Positions 8,156 to 16,835 of a DNA stretch of 64,000 nt are shown piece by piece. The stretch is taken from the NCBI GenBank assembly GCA_910584345.1, contig CAJTZX010000003.1:62001-126000 (forward strand), read 5' to 3'. This DNA is from an uncultured Eubacterium sp. (lineage in GTDB: Bacteria > Bacillota > Clostridia > Lachnospirales > Lachnospiraceae). Made by a program: the position numbers and the translations under genes. The number at the start of each line of letters is the position of its first letter. The first letter of the stretch is position 1. The notes under the pieces were generated by a model. The model had not been told where the DNA came from. It was given only the letters and a program-made list of their open reading frames with translations, and ran no database searches.

Positions 8156-9079
8156 CTACGATCTGATTTTCTTATCGATCAGACCATCGATCGCTTCTAC
8201 TAAAGAACCAATCTCCGGCTTGGTAAGCTGTGCATCTGCGCCAAGCGCCTCCCCTTTTCTCCTCATTTCATCATTCACCAGTGACGAGAAGATAATTAAT
8301 GGAATTTGTTTTAATATATCGTCTGTTTTTGCCAGTTTTGTCAGACGATGGCCATCCATAATCGGCATTTCAATATCTGTAATAATGCAGTGTACTTTAT
8401 CAAACACATTACCGCTGTTTTTATAACCTACCAGCTTATCCCAGGCTTCCTTACCATTCATACACATAATAATATTCGTATAGCCGGCTTTTTTCAAACT
8501 GTCTGTAATCAGCTTGCCAAGCAATGGAGAATCTTCTGCAACCAAAATAGGAGAATCATTTCTGTTGCGTTCTCCGAGTGCTTCGATATCAGAAACTTTT
8601 AATCCGGTTTCCGGGCTGATATCCGTAACAATTTTCTCAAAATCCAAAATTACAACGAGTTTATCTTCCAGTTTAATCACACCGGTAGAAACTCCTCCGT
8701 TTGATTCTTCGCCTCTTTCCGTATTAATCGTAGAATCCGGTTTAATAATGTCCGCCCAAGATACTCTGTGTATCCCAATCACTTGGTCAACATGGAATGC
8801 AATATTTAGTTTATTGAAGTTTGTAATGATAAATAAACCTTCGTTATCCGTGACTGGCAGCCCAAGACATTTCTTTAAGCTGATAACTGTAATCATAGTA
8901 TCACGCGGCATAAATATTCCTTCTACACTTGTATGTGCATTTGGAATTGGGGTAATTGGCTGATATGTAAGAATCTCACGTATTTTTGCGACATTAATCC
9001 CATAATGATTGCCATTTAATGTAAATTCCAATACTTCCAGCTCATTCGTCCCGTTCTCTAACAGAATGTTTGTATCCAT
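8156..9079 (-). CDS. cheV: Chemotaxis coupling protein CheV (CheW domain plus receiver)
   Basis: This 307-residue protein has a CheW-like domain at about 10-160 (LEFTLNGNHYGINVAKIREI) and a response-regulator receiver at about 180-305. The receiver shows the acidic pocket (VAEDSP), the phospho-acceptor Asp in ITDIEMPIMDGH and the conserved Lys in LTKPEI. CheV couples chemoreceptors to CheA and its phosphorylation aids adaptation. GGGAGG precedes the ATG at 9079. Receptors elsewhere in the window (1-3.3 kb and 23-24 kb) are likely partners. Confidence 0.96.
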   Translation of the reverse strand: MDTNILLENGTNELEVLEFTLNGNHYGINVAKIREILTYQPITPIPNAHTSVEGIFMPRDTMITVISLKKCLGLPVTDNEGLFIITNFNKLNIAFHVDQVIGIHRVSWADIIKPDSTINTERGEESNGGVSTGVIKLEDKLVVILDFEKIVTDISPETGLKVSDIEALGERNRNDSPILVAEDSPLLGKLITDSLKKAGYTNIIMCMNGKEAWDKLVGYKNSGNVFDKVHCIITDIEMPIMDGHRLTKLAKTDDILKQIPLIIFSSLVNDEMRRKGEALGADAQLTKPEIGSLVEAIDGLIDKKIRS

Positions 9080-9216
9080 AGCTAATTTCCTCCCGAAGCC
9101 ATTCTCAAATTATATTTAGTATATCACACTATTTGCCAAATGGACATGTATTTTTTTACTTTTTTAAAAAATAATGCTGTTCACGTTACTTTTTACAAAA
9201 AGAATCATACATGTTA

Positions 9217-10041
9217 TCAGCCTGCCAGATGTACCAGCGAAGCTTCTCCATTGACCGTAACTTCCAGATCCATGTTGTCCATCGACTTGATCTCACCTTT
9301 TTTCACCTGGAAAATCAAGACTGTCCGCGCCTTTTCACCTGCCCGAATCTTACCCTGGTATGTCCCCAGATCATTCAATAAGATTGTCGTATCAGCAGAT
9401 ACGCTTACATCGCCATTTACTGTCAGCTGGAAGGAAGGCATTTTGGAAAGAATATCACACTCTGCTGTTTTACTTCCGCTGTTTTTAAGATTCACATGCA
9501 GGACTAATAGTTCATTCCCGCTGCTTGCCCTGACCATATAGCTTTGTGATGCCTGATAAGAAGGAACAAGCTCATAGCTGCGGTAAACAGCATTGATCCC
9601 ACTAAGCTGCAGCGCCTTCTTTAATGACACATAGCTTGTATTTGGCTGCTGCTCTCCCGAAGGATTTGTCTGGCCTGCATTTTGTGAGGAATTTGGCTTT
9701 TGAAGCTGACCGTTCTGATTCGAATCCTTATTATCCTTATTATTCTTGTCATCCTCTGTCTGCTGTCCGAGTTTTCTCTGCCTTTCCTTCTCTTCCTCTT
9801 CTCTTTGCTTGCGCCGTTCCAAAGCCTCTTTTTCCCTTAGTTCCTTGAGCGCTTTTAGTACCGCTACATCCTGAATCCCTTCTGACTGCCTTTTGTTAAA
9901 TTTGGAAACAGCATGTGCAGAATAATGTACAATTACCGCTTCTTCTTCCTCTGTTAATTCATAAATCCGATCACCGCAGCCGCAGGCTGTGATAGAAACC
10001 GCAAGCGCAAGCGCGCTCGCTGCTAACCTGTTCTTCTTCAT
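9217..10041 (-). CDS. Putative lipoprotein with C-terminal Ig-like (DUF4352-type) domain
   Basis: This 274-residue protein starts with a lipoprotein signal: KK, a hydrophobic stretch, then a lipobox ending in SITACG, with Cys near residue 21. A charged helical segment (EKERQRK type) is followed by a low-complexity Asn/Gln/Lys/Asp-rich linker at about 90-135. The last 130 residues look like an extracellular beta sandwich (LLVLHVNLKNSG, then a LNDLGTYQG turn), as seen in DUF4352/telokin-like lipoproteins. The ATG at 10041 has GGGAG 7 bases upstream; a GTG six codons earlier has none. It is probably anchored on the outer face of the membrane. Function unknown. Confidence 0.75.
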   Translation of the reverse strand: MKKNRLAASALALAVSITACGCGDRIYELTEEEEAVIVHYSAHAVSKFNKRQSEGIQDVAVLKALKELREKEALERRKQREEEEKERQRKLGQQTEDDKNNKDNKDSNQNGQLQKPNSSQNAGQTNPSGEQQPNTSYVSLKKALQLSGINAVYRSYELVPSYQASQSYMVRASSGNELLVLHVNLKNSGSKTAECDILSKMPSFQLTVNGDVSVSADTTILLNDLGTYQGKIRAGEKARTVLIFQVKKGEIKSMDNMDLEVTVNGEASLVHLAG

Positions 10042-10090
10042 CTGCTTACTCCCGTGCACTAAATATACAGCCGTTCATACAATCCAAGCT

Positions 10091-10113
10091 ACAGGTCAGG
10101 TAATCTGACCTGT
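10091..10113. repeat. Perfect 9-bp palindrome upstream of the lipoprotein gene
   Basis: ACAGGTCAG at 10091-10099 and CTGACCTGT at 10105-10113 are exact inverted copies separated by 5 bases. The site is about 50 bases upstream of the lipoprotein ATG on the minus strand and about 85 bases after the histidine kinase stop. There is no T-tract. An operator for a dimeric repressor, or a transcript-end hairpin, are both possible. Confidence 0.5.
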
Positions 10114-10196
10114 TACCAATCCAAACTGCTGTCTGAATATACGCATCTTTTCATATTTGATATGCTTATTCTTTTATGTTAACATTTTTAAGGCAA

Positions 10197-11756
10197 TTAA
10201 GCAATGCTTTCTTTTGGAAATTCTTCATTCTTTGTATCCAATTCCATCCAAAACTCCACACCGCCGTCCCGATTACAAACTCCGCACTGTCTGTTTAACG
10301 AATCCATAATCGCTTTTACAATCGATAACCCGATACCGCTGCCGCCATATTCCCTCGTTCTGGCCTTGTCTACCTTATAAAATTTAATCCAGACTTTATC
10401 CAGATCTTCTTCCGGTATCGGATCTCCGGTATTAAATACACTCACTCGCACACAATCTTCCTTGACCGTATAATAAATGTGAATCTGTTTGTCATATAAT
10501 GCATAATGGATGGCGTTGCTTAAAAAGTTTGTAACTACCTCTTCGACTTTAAATTCATCAGCCCATACATACATCGGCCGGCTCTGGTCAAAGGTTACTG
10601 TAATATCGTTTTGCTGCATCAATATGGATGCTGCATTCACTACACCGCAAATCAGCTCTGTCAGGTCAAACCGCTCCATAGATACAGCATCGTCCCCAAA
10701 CTCCAGATGGTTTAGCGTCAGCAGCTTTTTGACCATTTGATTCATTTTGTCCGCCTCATCCATAATGACTTCACAATAAAATTCCCTGCTCTCAGCATCG
10801 TCATTAATATATTCCTGCAGCCCTTCCGCATATCCTTGGATCAATGCCAGTGGTGTTTTAAGCTCATGCGATACGTTCGATAAAAACTCTTTCCGCATTT
10901 CATCCACCTGCGTCTTACGCTCGTTATCCATCAGCAATTCGTTATTTGCGCTTTTTAACTCGGAAATCGTACGCTCCAGCTTCGCAGACATCTCATTCAT
11001 ATGCGCGCCAAGAAGGTCTATCTCATTCTGATGTTTTCTAGGCATATATTTTGCTTCAAAATCCAGCTCAGTCATTCGTGTGGATAATTCTGTCAATTCT
11101 AAAATTGGATTAGTTATTCTGCGTGTAAGAATACCGGCTATCACAGCCCCACAGACTACGGCAATCCCTCCTATCATAAATAAAAACCGATTGGTCAGAT
11201 TGCTGCTTTCATGAATACTTTCCAATGCCGAACGCGCAATAATCAGTTTTCCGTCGGACAATACTCCCCACATCACAAGATAATCCGATTCCATACGCAT
11301 ATCCTGCCGCTTTTGAATCACATAGCTCTTAGGCGACGTTTCACTAAAACTGATTAAAAGCTCCATAAAATATTTTAACATGGTCTGCGTATCACTGACG
11401 GAAGAGCGCACAATAGTCTGGTCAGGATTAATAATCATAATTGTCAAATTGTTATACACGCAAAGACGCTCAAATTCAATATCAAATTCCTCACTGTCCA
11501 GCGTACCGTTTTGAGCCGCCGCATTGATTTTATGATAACTGTTGGATAAAATTTTTGATTTGTTCCACACGTAATACTGGCCTAAGAACAGCGTATTTAA
11601 AATCAGGCAAAGCAGCACCGTACCTGCTGCCAAAGCAATCATTGCAAATGCTACCTGCCTTGTTAAGGAATATTTTCCGAACGGATCCGTCTGTTTTTTA
11701 TCAGCAAACTCTTTGTGAATAAACTCTTTCATAGGCATCCTACGCCCTGCTTTCAT
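10197..11756 (-). CDS. Sensor histidine kinase (HAMP, HisKA, HATPase)
   Basis: The product has up to 519 residues. Membrane segments lie at about 30-55 and 190-210 and enclose an extracytoplasmic sensor domain of about 130 residues. A HAMP domain follows, then HisKA with the phospho-acceptor in NVSHELKTPLALIQ near residue 297. The ATP-binding domain has the N box LSNAIHYA (about 408) and the G box GGSGIGLSIVKAI. The frame overlaps the response regulator by 17 bases, which suggests translational coupling. Start codons at 11756, 11738 and 11732 are all possible and none has a clearly better ribosome site. The stimulus is unknown; kinases of this build often watch the cell envelope. Confidence 0.94.
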   Translation of the reverse strand: MKAGRRMPMKEFIHKEFADKKQTDPFGKYSLTRQVAFAMIALAAGTVLLCLILNTLFLGQYYVWNKSKILSNSYHKINAAAQNGTLDSEEFDIEFERLCVYNNLTIMIINPDQTIVRSSVSDTQTMLKYFMELLISFSETSPKSYVIQKRQDMRMESDYLVMWGVLSDGKLIIARSALESIHESSNLTNRFLFMIGGIAVVCGAVIAGILTRRITNPILELTELSTRMTELDFEAKYMPRKHQNEIDLLGAHMNEMSAKLERTISELKSANNELLMDNERKTQVDEMRKEFLSNVSHELKTPLALIQGYAEGLQEYINDDAESREFYCEVIMDEADKMNQMVKKLLTLNHLEFGDDAVSMERFDLTELICGVVNAASILMQQNDITVTFDQSRPMYVWADEFKVEEVVTNFLSNAIHYALYDKQIHIYYTVKEDCVRVSVFNTGDPIPEEDLDKVWIKFYKVDKARTREYGGSGIGLSIVKAIMDSLNRQCGVCNRDGGVEFWMELDTKNEEFPKESIA

Positions 11757-12429
11757 TTACTTCAAACTTATAACCCATTCCCCAAATCGTTTTAATATAA
11801 TCGCCTTTGGCTCCCATCTTAGACCGAAGTTTTTTCACATGGGTGTCAATCGTTCTGGCATCGCCAAAATAATCGTAATTCCATACATGGTTCAGTATTT
11901 TTTCACGTGACAGCGCAATGCCCTGATTTTCCACAAAATACGACAACAGCTCAAATTCCTTATAGCTTAGTTCTATGCGCTGCCCGTCTACGGTTACAAG
12001 ATGTGCCGCCTTATCAATCACGATCCCGCCGGTTTCCACCGCCTGTCCCTCCATCAGCTTATTGGAACGCCTTAAAATAGCTTCCACACGCGCCACCAAT
12101 ATCTTTGGGCTAAACGGCTTGGATATATACTCATCCACGCCAAGCTCAAAACCAAGCAGTTCATCGCTCTCATCCCCTTTTGCTGTCAGCATGATAATCG
12201 GCACTTTGGAATTTTCACGAATTTCCTTACAAACTTCCCACCCATTCATTTTTGGCATCATAACATCCAAAATAATCAACGCTATATTCTTTTCCTGATA
12301 AAACACATCCAAAGCAGCTTCTCCATCTCCTGCTTCCAATACTTCAAAATCCTGCTTTACAAGAAAATCCCGTACAAGCTTTCGCATTCTGCTCTCATCA
12401 TCCACTACAAGAATTTTTAATTTTTCCAC
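11740..12429 (-). CDS. OmpR/PhoB-family response regulator
   Basis: The product is a 229-residue DNA-binding regulator. The receiver at about 1-120 has DDESRMRK, the phospho-acceptor Asp near residue 53 in LDVMMPKMNGWEV, and the Lys in YISKPFSP. The winged-helix DNA-binding domain follows (ELSYKEFELLSYF, then DTHVKKLRSKMG). The start is GTG at 12429 with GAGGGA 6 bases upstream. It is the first gene of a two-gene unit with the kinase. The 11-bp repeats just upstream (12480-12523) fit self-regulation by this protein. Confidence 0.95.
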   Translation of the reverse strand: MEKLKILVVDDESRMRKLVRDFLVKQDFEVLEAGDGEAALDVFYQEKNIALIILDVMMPKMNGWEVCKEIRENSKVPIIMLTAKGDESDELLGFELGVDEYISKPFSPKILVARVEAILRRSNKLMEGQAVETGGIVIDKAAHLVTVDGQRIELSYKEFELLSYFVENQGIALSREKILNHVWNYDYFGDARTIDTHVKKLRSKMGAKGDYIKTIWGMGYKFEVNESRA

Positions 12430-12479
12430 TTTTATTCCCTCACTTTTCCGTGTAAAAATATATCTGACGCTGTTTTAAC

Positions 12480-12523
12480 AATTGCGATCTAATTGCGATC
12501 TGTTACCTTATTCTAACCTTATT
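12480..12523 (-). promoter_or_regulatory. Four contiguous 11-bp repeats upstream of the response regulator
   Basis: On the plus strand the units read AATTGCGATCT twice (12480-12490, 12491-12501), then GTTACCTTATT and CTAACCTTATT (12502-12512, 12513-12523). OmpR/PhoB-type regulators bind tandem repeats with an 11-bp period. A possible -10 box (TATATT on the minus strand, 12457-12462) lies exactly 17 bases from the nearest unit. That unit therefore sits where a -35 box would be, and no good -35 box is present, as expected for an activator-dependent promoter. Confidence 0.6.
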
Positions 12524-12565
12524 TTTACACTATATTAGCACAGGTTTATGAAAAAACTGTGTGCG

Positions 12566-13156
12566 TCACTCAAATTCCTGCAGTTCTTTTTTCTCCTCAT
12601 CATCCAATACCGTATCGAAATCCAGCTCCAGCTCCTGCTCCTCTTCCCGGATTGCTTTCTCCCGTTGCGTGAGCTGCTGTTCCCATTGTGCATAACGATC
12701 CTGAATTTTCTTTTCATAGTTTAAAATCGTCGTCTGTCCGCTTGTAGCTGTAATTAAAAACATAAGCAAAATAGATACGACAAATGCAAAATTTGCAACC
12801 ATAGACATCCGCAGCTTATTTTGTTCCTTTTCCAGCCGCCTGCTCCAGCGTTCTGATATTCCGCGTGTATCACTGACCACCAGATGATCCGCAACCGGAA
12901 TCGGTCTGATATCCTCATTGCGGATGCCCGGTATCGTCTTTAAATATTCCTGCAGTTCCTTCAAATATGCATAACCGACCGGCGTCTGGAACATTCTCTG
13001 CTGCAGCAGCTTATGATATACGTTAAATACCTGATCTGGTTTGGACATATCTGTCCTTGCTTTGACATACCGTACGCCTTCCGCTTCAGTCCTGGCCTGT
13101 TTTGCCATGTTTTCATTTGTAAAGGAATATCCTTCTACTACAATTACATTTTCCAT
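12566..13156 (-). CDS. One-pass membrane protein with acidic coiled-coil tail, unknown
   Basis: This 196-residue protein has a soluble N-terminal part of about 115 residues (VIVVEGYSFTNENMAKQA start) and one membrane segment at about 118-138 (ANFAFVVSILLMFLITATS). A charged helical tail follows, ending in an acidic run (EEEQELELDFDTVLDDEEKKE). AAGGAG lies 5 bases before the ATG. It follows the RNA methyltransferase gene by 19 bases and is probably co-transcribed with it. I do not recognise the family. Confidence 0.75.
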   Translation of the reverse strand: MENVIVVEGYSFTNENMAKQARTEAEGVRYVKARTDMSKPDQVFNVYHKLLQQRMFQTPVGYAYLKELQEYLKTIPGIRNEDIRPIPVADHLVVSDTRGISERWSRRLEKEQNKLRMSMVANFAFVVSILLMFLITATSGQTTILNYEKKIQDRYAQWEQQLTQREKAIREEEQELELDFDTVLDDEEKKELQEFE

Positions 13157-13175
13157 AAAGACTCCTTAGAGATAA

Positions 13176-14708
13176 TTATGTCGTTGGAATATCCGGCGTC
13201 TTTGACATATCCGGTTCTGCTGCCTGTGGTTCACGCATTTCTATAATGTAAAAATACGCTCCGTCTTTTTCACGAATACAAAATTCCTGTTTTAAATGCA
13301 GATTTTCATGCAGCCGCAAATATTTTTTTGTCATTCCGTTCTCATTGCAGAACATAAAAATCCTGCCACGTTCTTCCAACAATTCCTGCACTTTTTCAAA
13401 AAATGCCTGATAAAACTCATCCTGCTCTTCTTTTGTCTTTTTCCCGCGCACAGGAAAATCTGCCCAGATTTCATGAAATTTCTGCTCATGCGTAAAATCA
13501 AAGAAACTTTTCTGTACAAAGTTAATATTCATATGGGCAATACCTGCATTCTCTCTCGCACCCTGAATGGCGTCGCCGAAAATATCCAGCGCATAAGCAG
13601 AACGCACGCCAAGCGCATAGATACGCTCCATCAGCAAGGTCCCGGTACCGCAAAAAGCGTCCAAAACTCTGGCGTGTTCTACCAGCCAGTTAGATGCAAG
13701 CTCTGTAAGCAGCGCTGCCAAAGATGGATGCATAGAAGCAGCCGTCGTATACTTACGATAAGCAAACCGTTTCATGGGGATCGTAAACAATTTCATGCAT
13801 GGATAAAATCCACCATTTCTGTTTTGAACAAGCCGCAGTTCCACTTCATAATGCTCTGTGGAGTTTACTAAAAAATGATGGGTGCGCTGTTCAATCTCTG
13901 CTGCCAGTTTTTTCGCAAACGCGCTTTTTTTATCAAGCGGCATCGATCCTCGGATCTCTAGCCGGAAATAAAATGGCGCTTCCCCTTCATGAAGCTCTGA
14001 CAAAATTCTTTTCAGATTCGACTTTGCTAATTCTTTTGCGATAACATTCGGCTGTGGAGGCAGATTTTTTTCACAGCGCAGCGTAAATAAAATCTCACGG
14101 AACGTACGGATATTTAACGCCTCACGAATATTTCCGCCTACAACCTGTACACCCATAGGAATCATTCGCGTTGCGCCGCTTTCTACCTGTACGCCGGTCG
14201 TATCCTGATAATTTTTGATGGTCGTCAAAATAAAATCTCTTGGCTTATCATACCCGATAAACGGATGTCCGCTGATCCCTCCGTCAAATTGGATGACCAG
14301 TCTGCGCAGCTCTTTTAATTCATCCTGAATATGCTTTTTTTCTTCTTCCGCAGGTTCATAGGCCAGCAGCTTTTGGTAGTGTCTCTTAATCTGCGTCTCA
14401 TAAGCTCTGCAGTCCAGCTTTTGAATCGCAGATAAATAAGCGCCTTTGACAAAAAGCTGCGTTTCTGACACATATGCCTCCCATAATTTTTCGATGCTTT
14501 CCTGGCTTTGCAGCAGACCAAGTATCAACGCTGCATTTTTGCGTATTTTTGCATCCTCATCCTGCAAAAATGATGCAATCAGCTCATCATCCTCGGTCAT
14601 AGACAGATATTCTTCCAGCGCCCCTTCTTCCTTTAACATCTGTTTTAGCTGTATCAGATTATTTCGGACATCGCTGCCCTGCTTTAAGGCTTCGTATACT
14701 TTTTGCAT
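13176..14708 (-). CDS. THUMP-containing RNA methyltransferase (TRM11/RlmL-like)
   Basis: The product has 510 residues. About residues 1-170 are helical and resemble HEAT-type repeats. A THUMP-like RNA-binding region follows. The C-terminal third is a SAM-dependent methyltransferase of the UPF0020 class, with motif I DAFCGTGTLLMERI, an acidic ALDIFGDA motif and a catalytic-site variant WADFPVRGK in place of the usual (D/N)PPY. The likely reaction is guanine N2-methylation of tRNA or rRNA, but the exact target cannot be told from sequence. GGAGAG precedes the ATG. The variant catalytic motif is typical of a clostridial subgroup as far as I recall. Confidence 0.85.
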   Translation of the reverse strand: MQKVYEALKQGSDVRNNLIQLKQMLKEEGALEEYLSMTEDDELIASFLQDEDAKIRKNAALILGLLQSQESIEKLWEAYVSETQLFVKGAYLSAIQKLDCRAYETQIKRHYQKLLAYEPAEEEKKHIQDELKELRRLVIQFDGGISGHPFIGYDKPRDFILTTIKNYQDTTGVQVESGATRMIPMGVQVVGGNIREALNIRTFREILFTLRCEKNLPPQPNVIAKELAKSNLKRILSELHEGEAPFYFRLEIRGSMPLDKKSAFAKKLAAEIEQRTHHFLVNSTEHYEVELRLVQNRNGGFYPCMKLFTIPMKRFAYRKYTTAASMHPSLAALLTELASNWLVEHARVLDAFCGTGTLLMERIYALGVRSAYALDIFGDAIQGARENAGIAHMNINFVQKSFFDFTHEQKFHEIWADFPVRGKKTKEEQDEFYQAFFEKVQELLEERGRIFMFCNENGMTKKYLRLHENLHLKQEFCIREKDGAYFYIIEMREPQAAEPDMSKTPDIPTT

Positions 14709-14741
14709 ATGTCTCTCCTATTATTTTGCTAAAATATTTTG

Positions 14742-15455
14742 CTAAAATACTCCATAGATCTCTAAATATTCCTGCACATCTGCAAGAAACTGTTCCCACG
14801 CCGATGGAAAATCTACAAAATACTTTGGACACGCCTTACCGGTCACATCGAAATGGCGAATCACATCTTTTGTTTCCAATTGAAAATGTTCCACCAACCA
14901 TGCAGTCAGATGAACTGCGGCATCGTATGTCGCCTGATTAAACTTCCCTGTATCGTCTTCAATACAGCATTCAATAGAAATGGTATCCTTATTGCGCTCA
15001 TTGGAAGCATATGCAATCTCAGTGCTTGGTATACACTGTACAATCGCTCCATCCAGGCCGATCACAAAATGGCTGCTCGCCTTTGTCACATGCGAATCTT
15101 TCAATCCTTCAAAATAATTACGATTTGCAAGCGCATCCGTACCGGGATTTGCAGTATAATGAATCACTACCCCCTTCACTTCTTTCAAGGCAGTCGCCGG
15201 TCTGGAATACTCATTGACCGTCAAAAGCTCCACATCCAGTTCCGGTCTTGGAATCCTGCCTTCCTGACCTTGTAAGACCTGTCCGTTCTTTTGATTTTTT
15301 CCGGCACTGTATCTGTTTTGGTACAGTCGGTTCAAAATGACTGCAAGCAAAACAACAGCAAGCAATCCAGAAAAAATCACTGTCATTTTTAATGCGGACT
15401 GCTGATGGTTTTTGTTTTTCTTTTTCTTCGCATTTGTACTTGTATTTTTATTCAT
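14742..15455 (-). CDS. N-acetylmuramoyl-L-alanine amidase (Amidase_2/PGRP), membrane-anchored
   Basis: This 237-residue protein cleaves the bond between MurNAc and the stem peptide in peptidoglycan. It has a short Lys/Asn-rich cytoplasmic N-terminus and one membrane anchor at about 22-44 (MTVIFSGLLAVVLLAVIL). A linker and the amidase fold follow, with zinc ligands in VVIHYTANPG and VIRHFDVTGKACP and a SIECC strand. The frame extends to a TTG at 15563, but a sigma-A promoter at 15502-15530 lies inside that extension, so translation from the ATG at 15455 is far more likely. The ribosome site there is weak. It is a single-gene unit between hemL and the methyltransferase. Confidence 0.9.
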   Translation of the reverse strand: MNKNTSTNAKKKKNKNHQQSALKMTVIFSGLLAVVLLAVILNRLYQNRYSAGKNQKNGQVLQGQEGRIPRPELDVELLTVNEYSRPATALKEVKGVVIHYTANPGTDALANRNYFEGLKDSHVTKASSHFVIGLDGAIVQCIPSTEIAYASNERNKDTISIECCIEDDTGKFNQATYDAAVHLTAWLVEHFQLETKDVIRHFDVTGKACPKYFVDFPSAWEQFLADVQEYLEIYGVF

Positions 15456-15501
15456 CCGGGCTGTCCATTTCTTTTGCGTGAGTTTGCTTTCTATATTATT
15501 T

Positions 15502-15530
15502 ACTATAAACAACTTTGTCGAATTATGCAA
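15502..15530 (-). promoter_or_regulatory. Sigma-A promoter of the amidase gene
   Basis: On the minus strand TTGCAT (15525-15530) and TATAGT (15502-15507) are 17 bases apart. Predicted transcription starts near 15495, about 40 bases before the ATG at 15455. Confidence 0.65.
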
Positions 15531-15549
15531 TGCAAAATTATTTTTAACC

Positions 15550-16833
15550 TTATATGGTAACAAAATATGTTTCTATGATCTGCAGCGTTTCTGTTAACAG
15601 CTCTTTTGTATGTGCAGCGGATAAAAACATCGCTTCAAACTGGGCTGGAGCCAGATAAATTCCATGTGCAAGCAGATAGCGGCAATATGCTGCATACGCA
15701 TTTGTATCTGATGTTTTCGCACTTTCGTAATCTGTCACTGCCTGGTCAGTAAAAAACAGGCATCCTAAAGAACCAATATGGCTGACCTGATACGGCAGTC
15801 CTGCCTTTTGTATAATATGGCTAAGCTGTTCAAAAAAGCTGTCCGCAGCTTCCTGTAGCTGGTCGTATATCTGCGGTCTGCCATGCAGAAGCTGCAGCAT
15901 GGTATAGCCTGCCGCCATTGCAATTGGGTTGCCGCTTAACGTTCCAGCCTGATAGACGTTTCCTAAAGGCGCTACCACTTCCATCACGCATCGTTTTCCC
16001 CCATAAGCGCCAACCGGCATTCCTGCACCGATAATCTTTCCAAAAATCGTCAGATCCGGCGTTACACCAAATACCTGTTGCGCACCGCCTGCACTTAAAC
16101 GAAATCCGGTAATTACTTCGTCAAAAATCAAAAGTGCGCCATATTCATTGCAAAGCCTGCGCAGCCCTTCTAAAAATCCGGGCTGTGGAAGTACAACGCC
16201 CATATTTGCCGCAACTGGTTCTACAATAACTGCTGCAATCTGCTCCCCTTCACGCATAAAATGTGCTTTTACACTATCTAAATGATTGTATCTGGCCAAA
16301 AGTGTATCTTGCGTACATCCTTTTGGCACACCGTCACTGTCCGGAACCCCCTGTGTCAGTACTCCAGAGCCAGCCTTTACCAGCATTGCGTCCGAGTGTC
16401 CATGATAACAGCCTTCAAATTTTATAATTTTATCTCTGTGCGTATATCCTCTTGCAGCACGTATCGCGCTCATCACAGCCTCGGTTCCTGAATTGACCAT
16501 ACGCACCATTTCAACAGAAGGTACCATTTCACAAATCAGTTCCGCCATATCTGTTTCTATTTTTGTCGCCGCGCCATAGCTAAGCCCTCGCCCACATGCT
16601 TCTACCACGCTTTTGTAAATATCCGGCTGATTGTGCCCTAGCAGCATCGGCCCCCAAGAGCCTACATAATCGATATAACGACATCCATCCTCGTCCCATA
16701 AATATGGCCCGTCTGCTTTTGCAATAAATCGCGGCGTATCCCCTATTGAAGCAAACGCACGCACCGGAGAATTCACACCGCCCGGAAGATATTGTTTTGC
16801 TTTTTCATATAATTGTCTAGAACGTTCTGTCAT
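15550..16833 (-). CDS. hemL: Glutamate-1-semialdehyde 2,1-aminomutase
   Basis: This 427-residue PLP enzyme makes 5-aminolevulinate from glutamate-1-semialdehyde, the second step of the C5 pathway. Typical motifs are LPGGVNSPVRAF near the start, EGCYHGHSDA, FDEVITGFR and the PLP-Lys in TIFGKIIGAGMPVGA. The length is normal. The ATG at 16833 lies only 2 bases after the hemB stop. GGGAG inside the hemB 3' end is 12 bases upstream, so coupling to hemB translation is likely. The longer frame from 16923 overlaps hemB and was rejected. It is the last gene of cobA/hemD-hemB-hemL. Confidence 0.98.
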   Translation of the reverse strand: MTERSRQLYEKAKQYLPGGVNSPVRAFASIGDTPRFIAKADGPYLWDEDGCRYIDYVGSWGPMLLGHNQPDIYKSVVEACGRGLSYGAATKIETDMAELICEMVPSVEMVRMVNSGTEAVMSAIRAARGYTHRDKIIKFEGCYHGHSDAMLVKAGSGVLTQGVPDSDGVPKGCTQDTLLARYNHLDSVKAHFMREGEQIAAVIVEPVAANMGVVLPQPGFLEGLRRLCNEYGALLIFDEVITGFRLSAGGAQQVFGVTPDLTIFGKIIGAGMPVGAYGGKRCVMEVVAPLGNVYQAGTLSGNPIAMAAGYTMLQLLHGRPQIYDQLQEAADSFFEQLSHIIQKAGLPYQVSHIGSLGCLFFTDQAVTDYESAKTSDTNAYAAYCRYLLAHGIYLAPAQFEAMFLSAAHTKELLTETLQIIETYFVTI

Positions 16834-16835
16834 CC

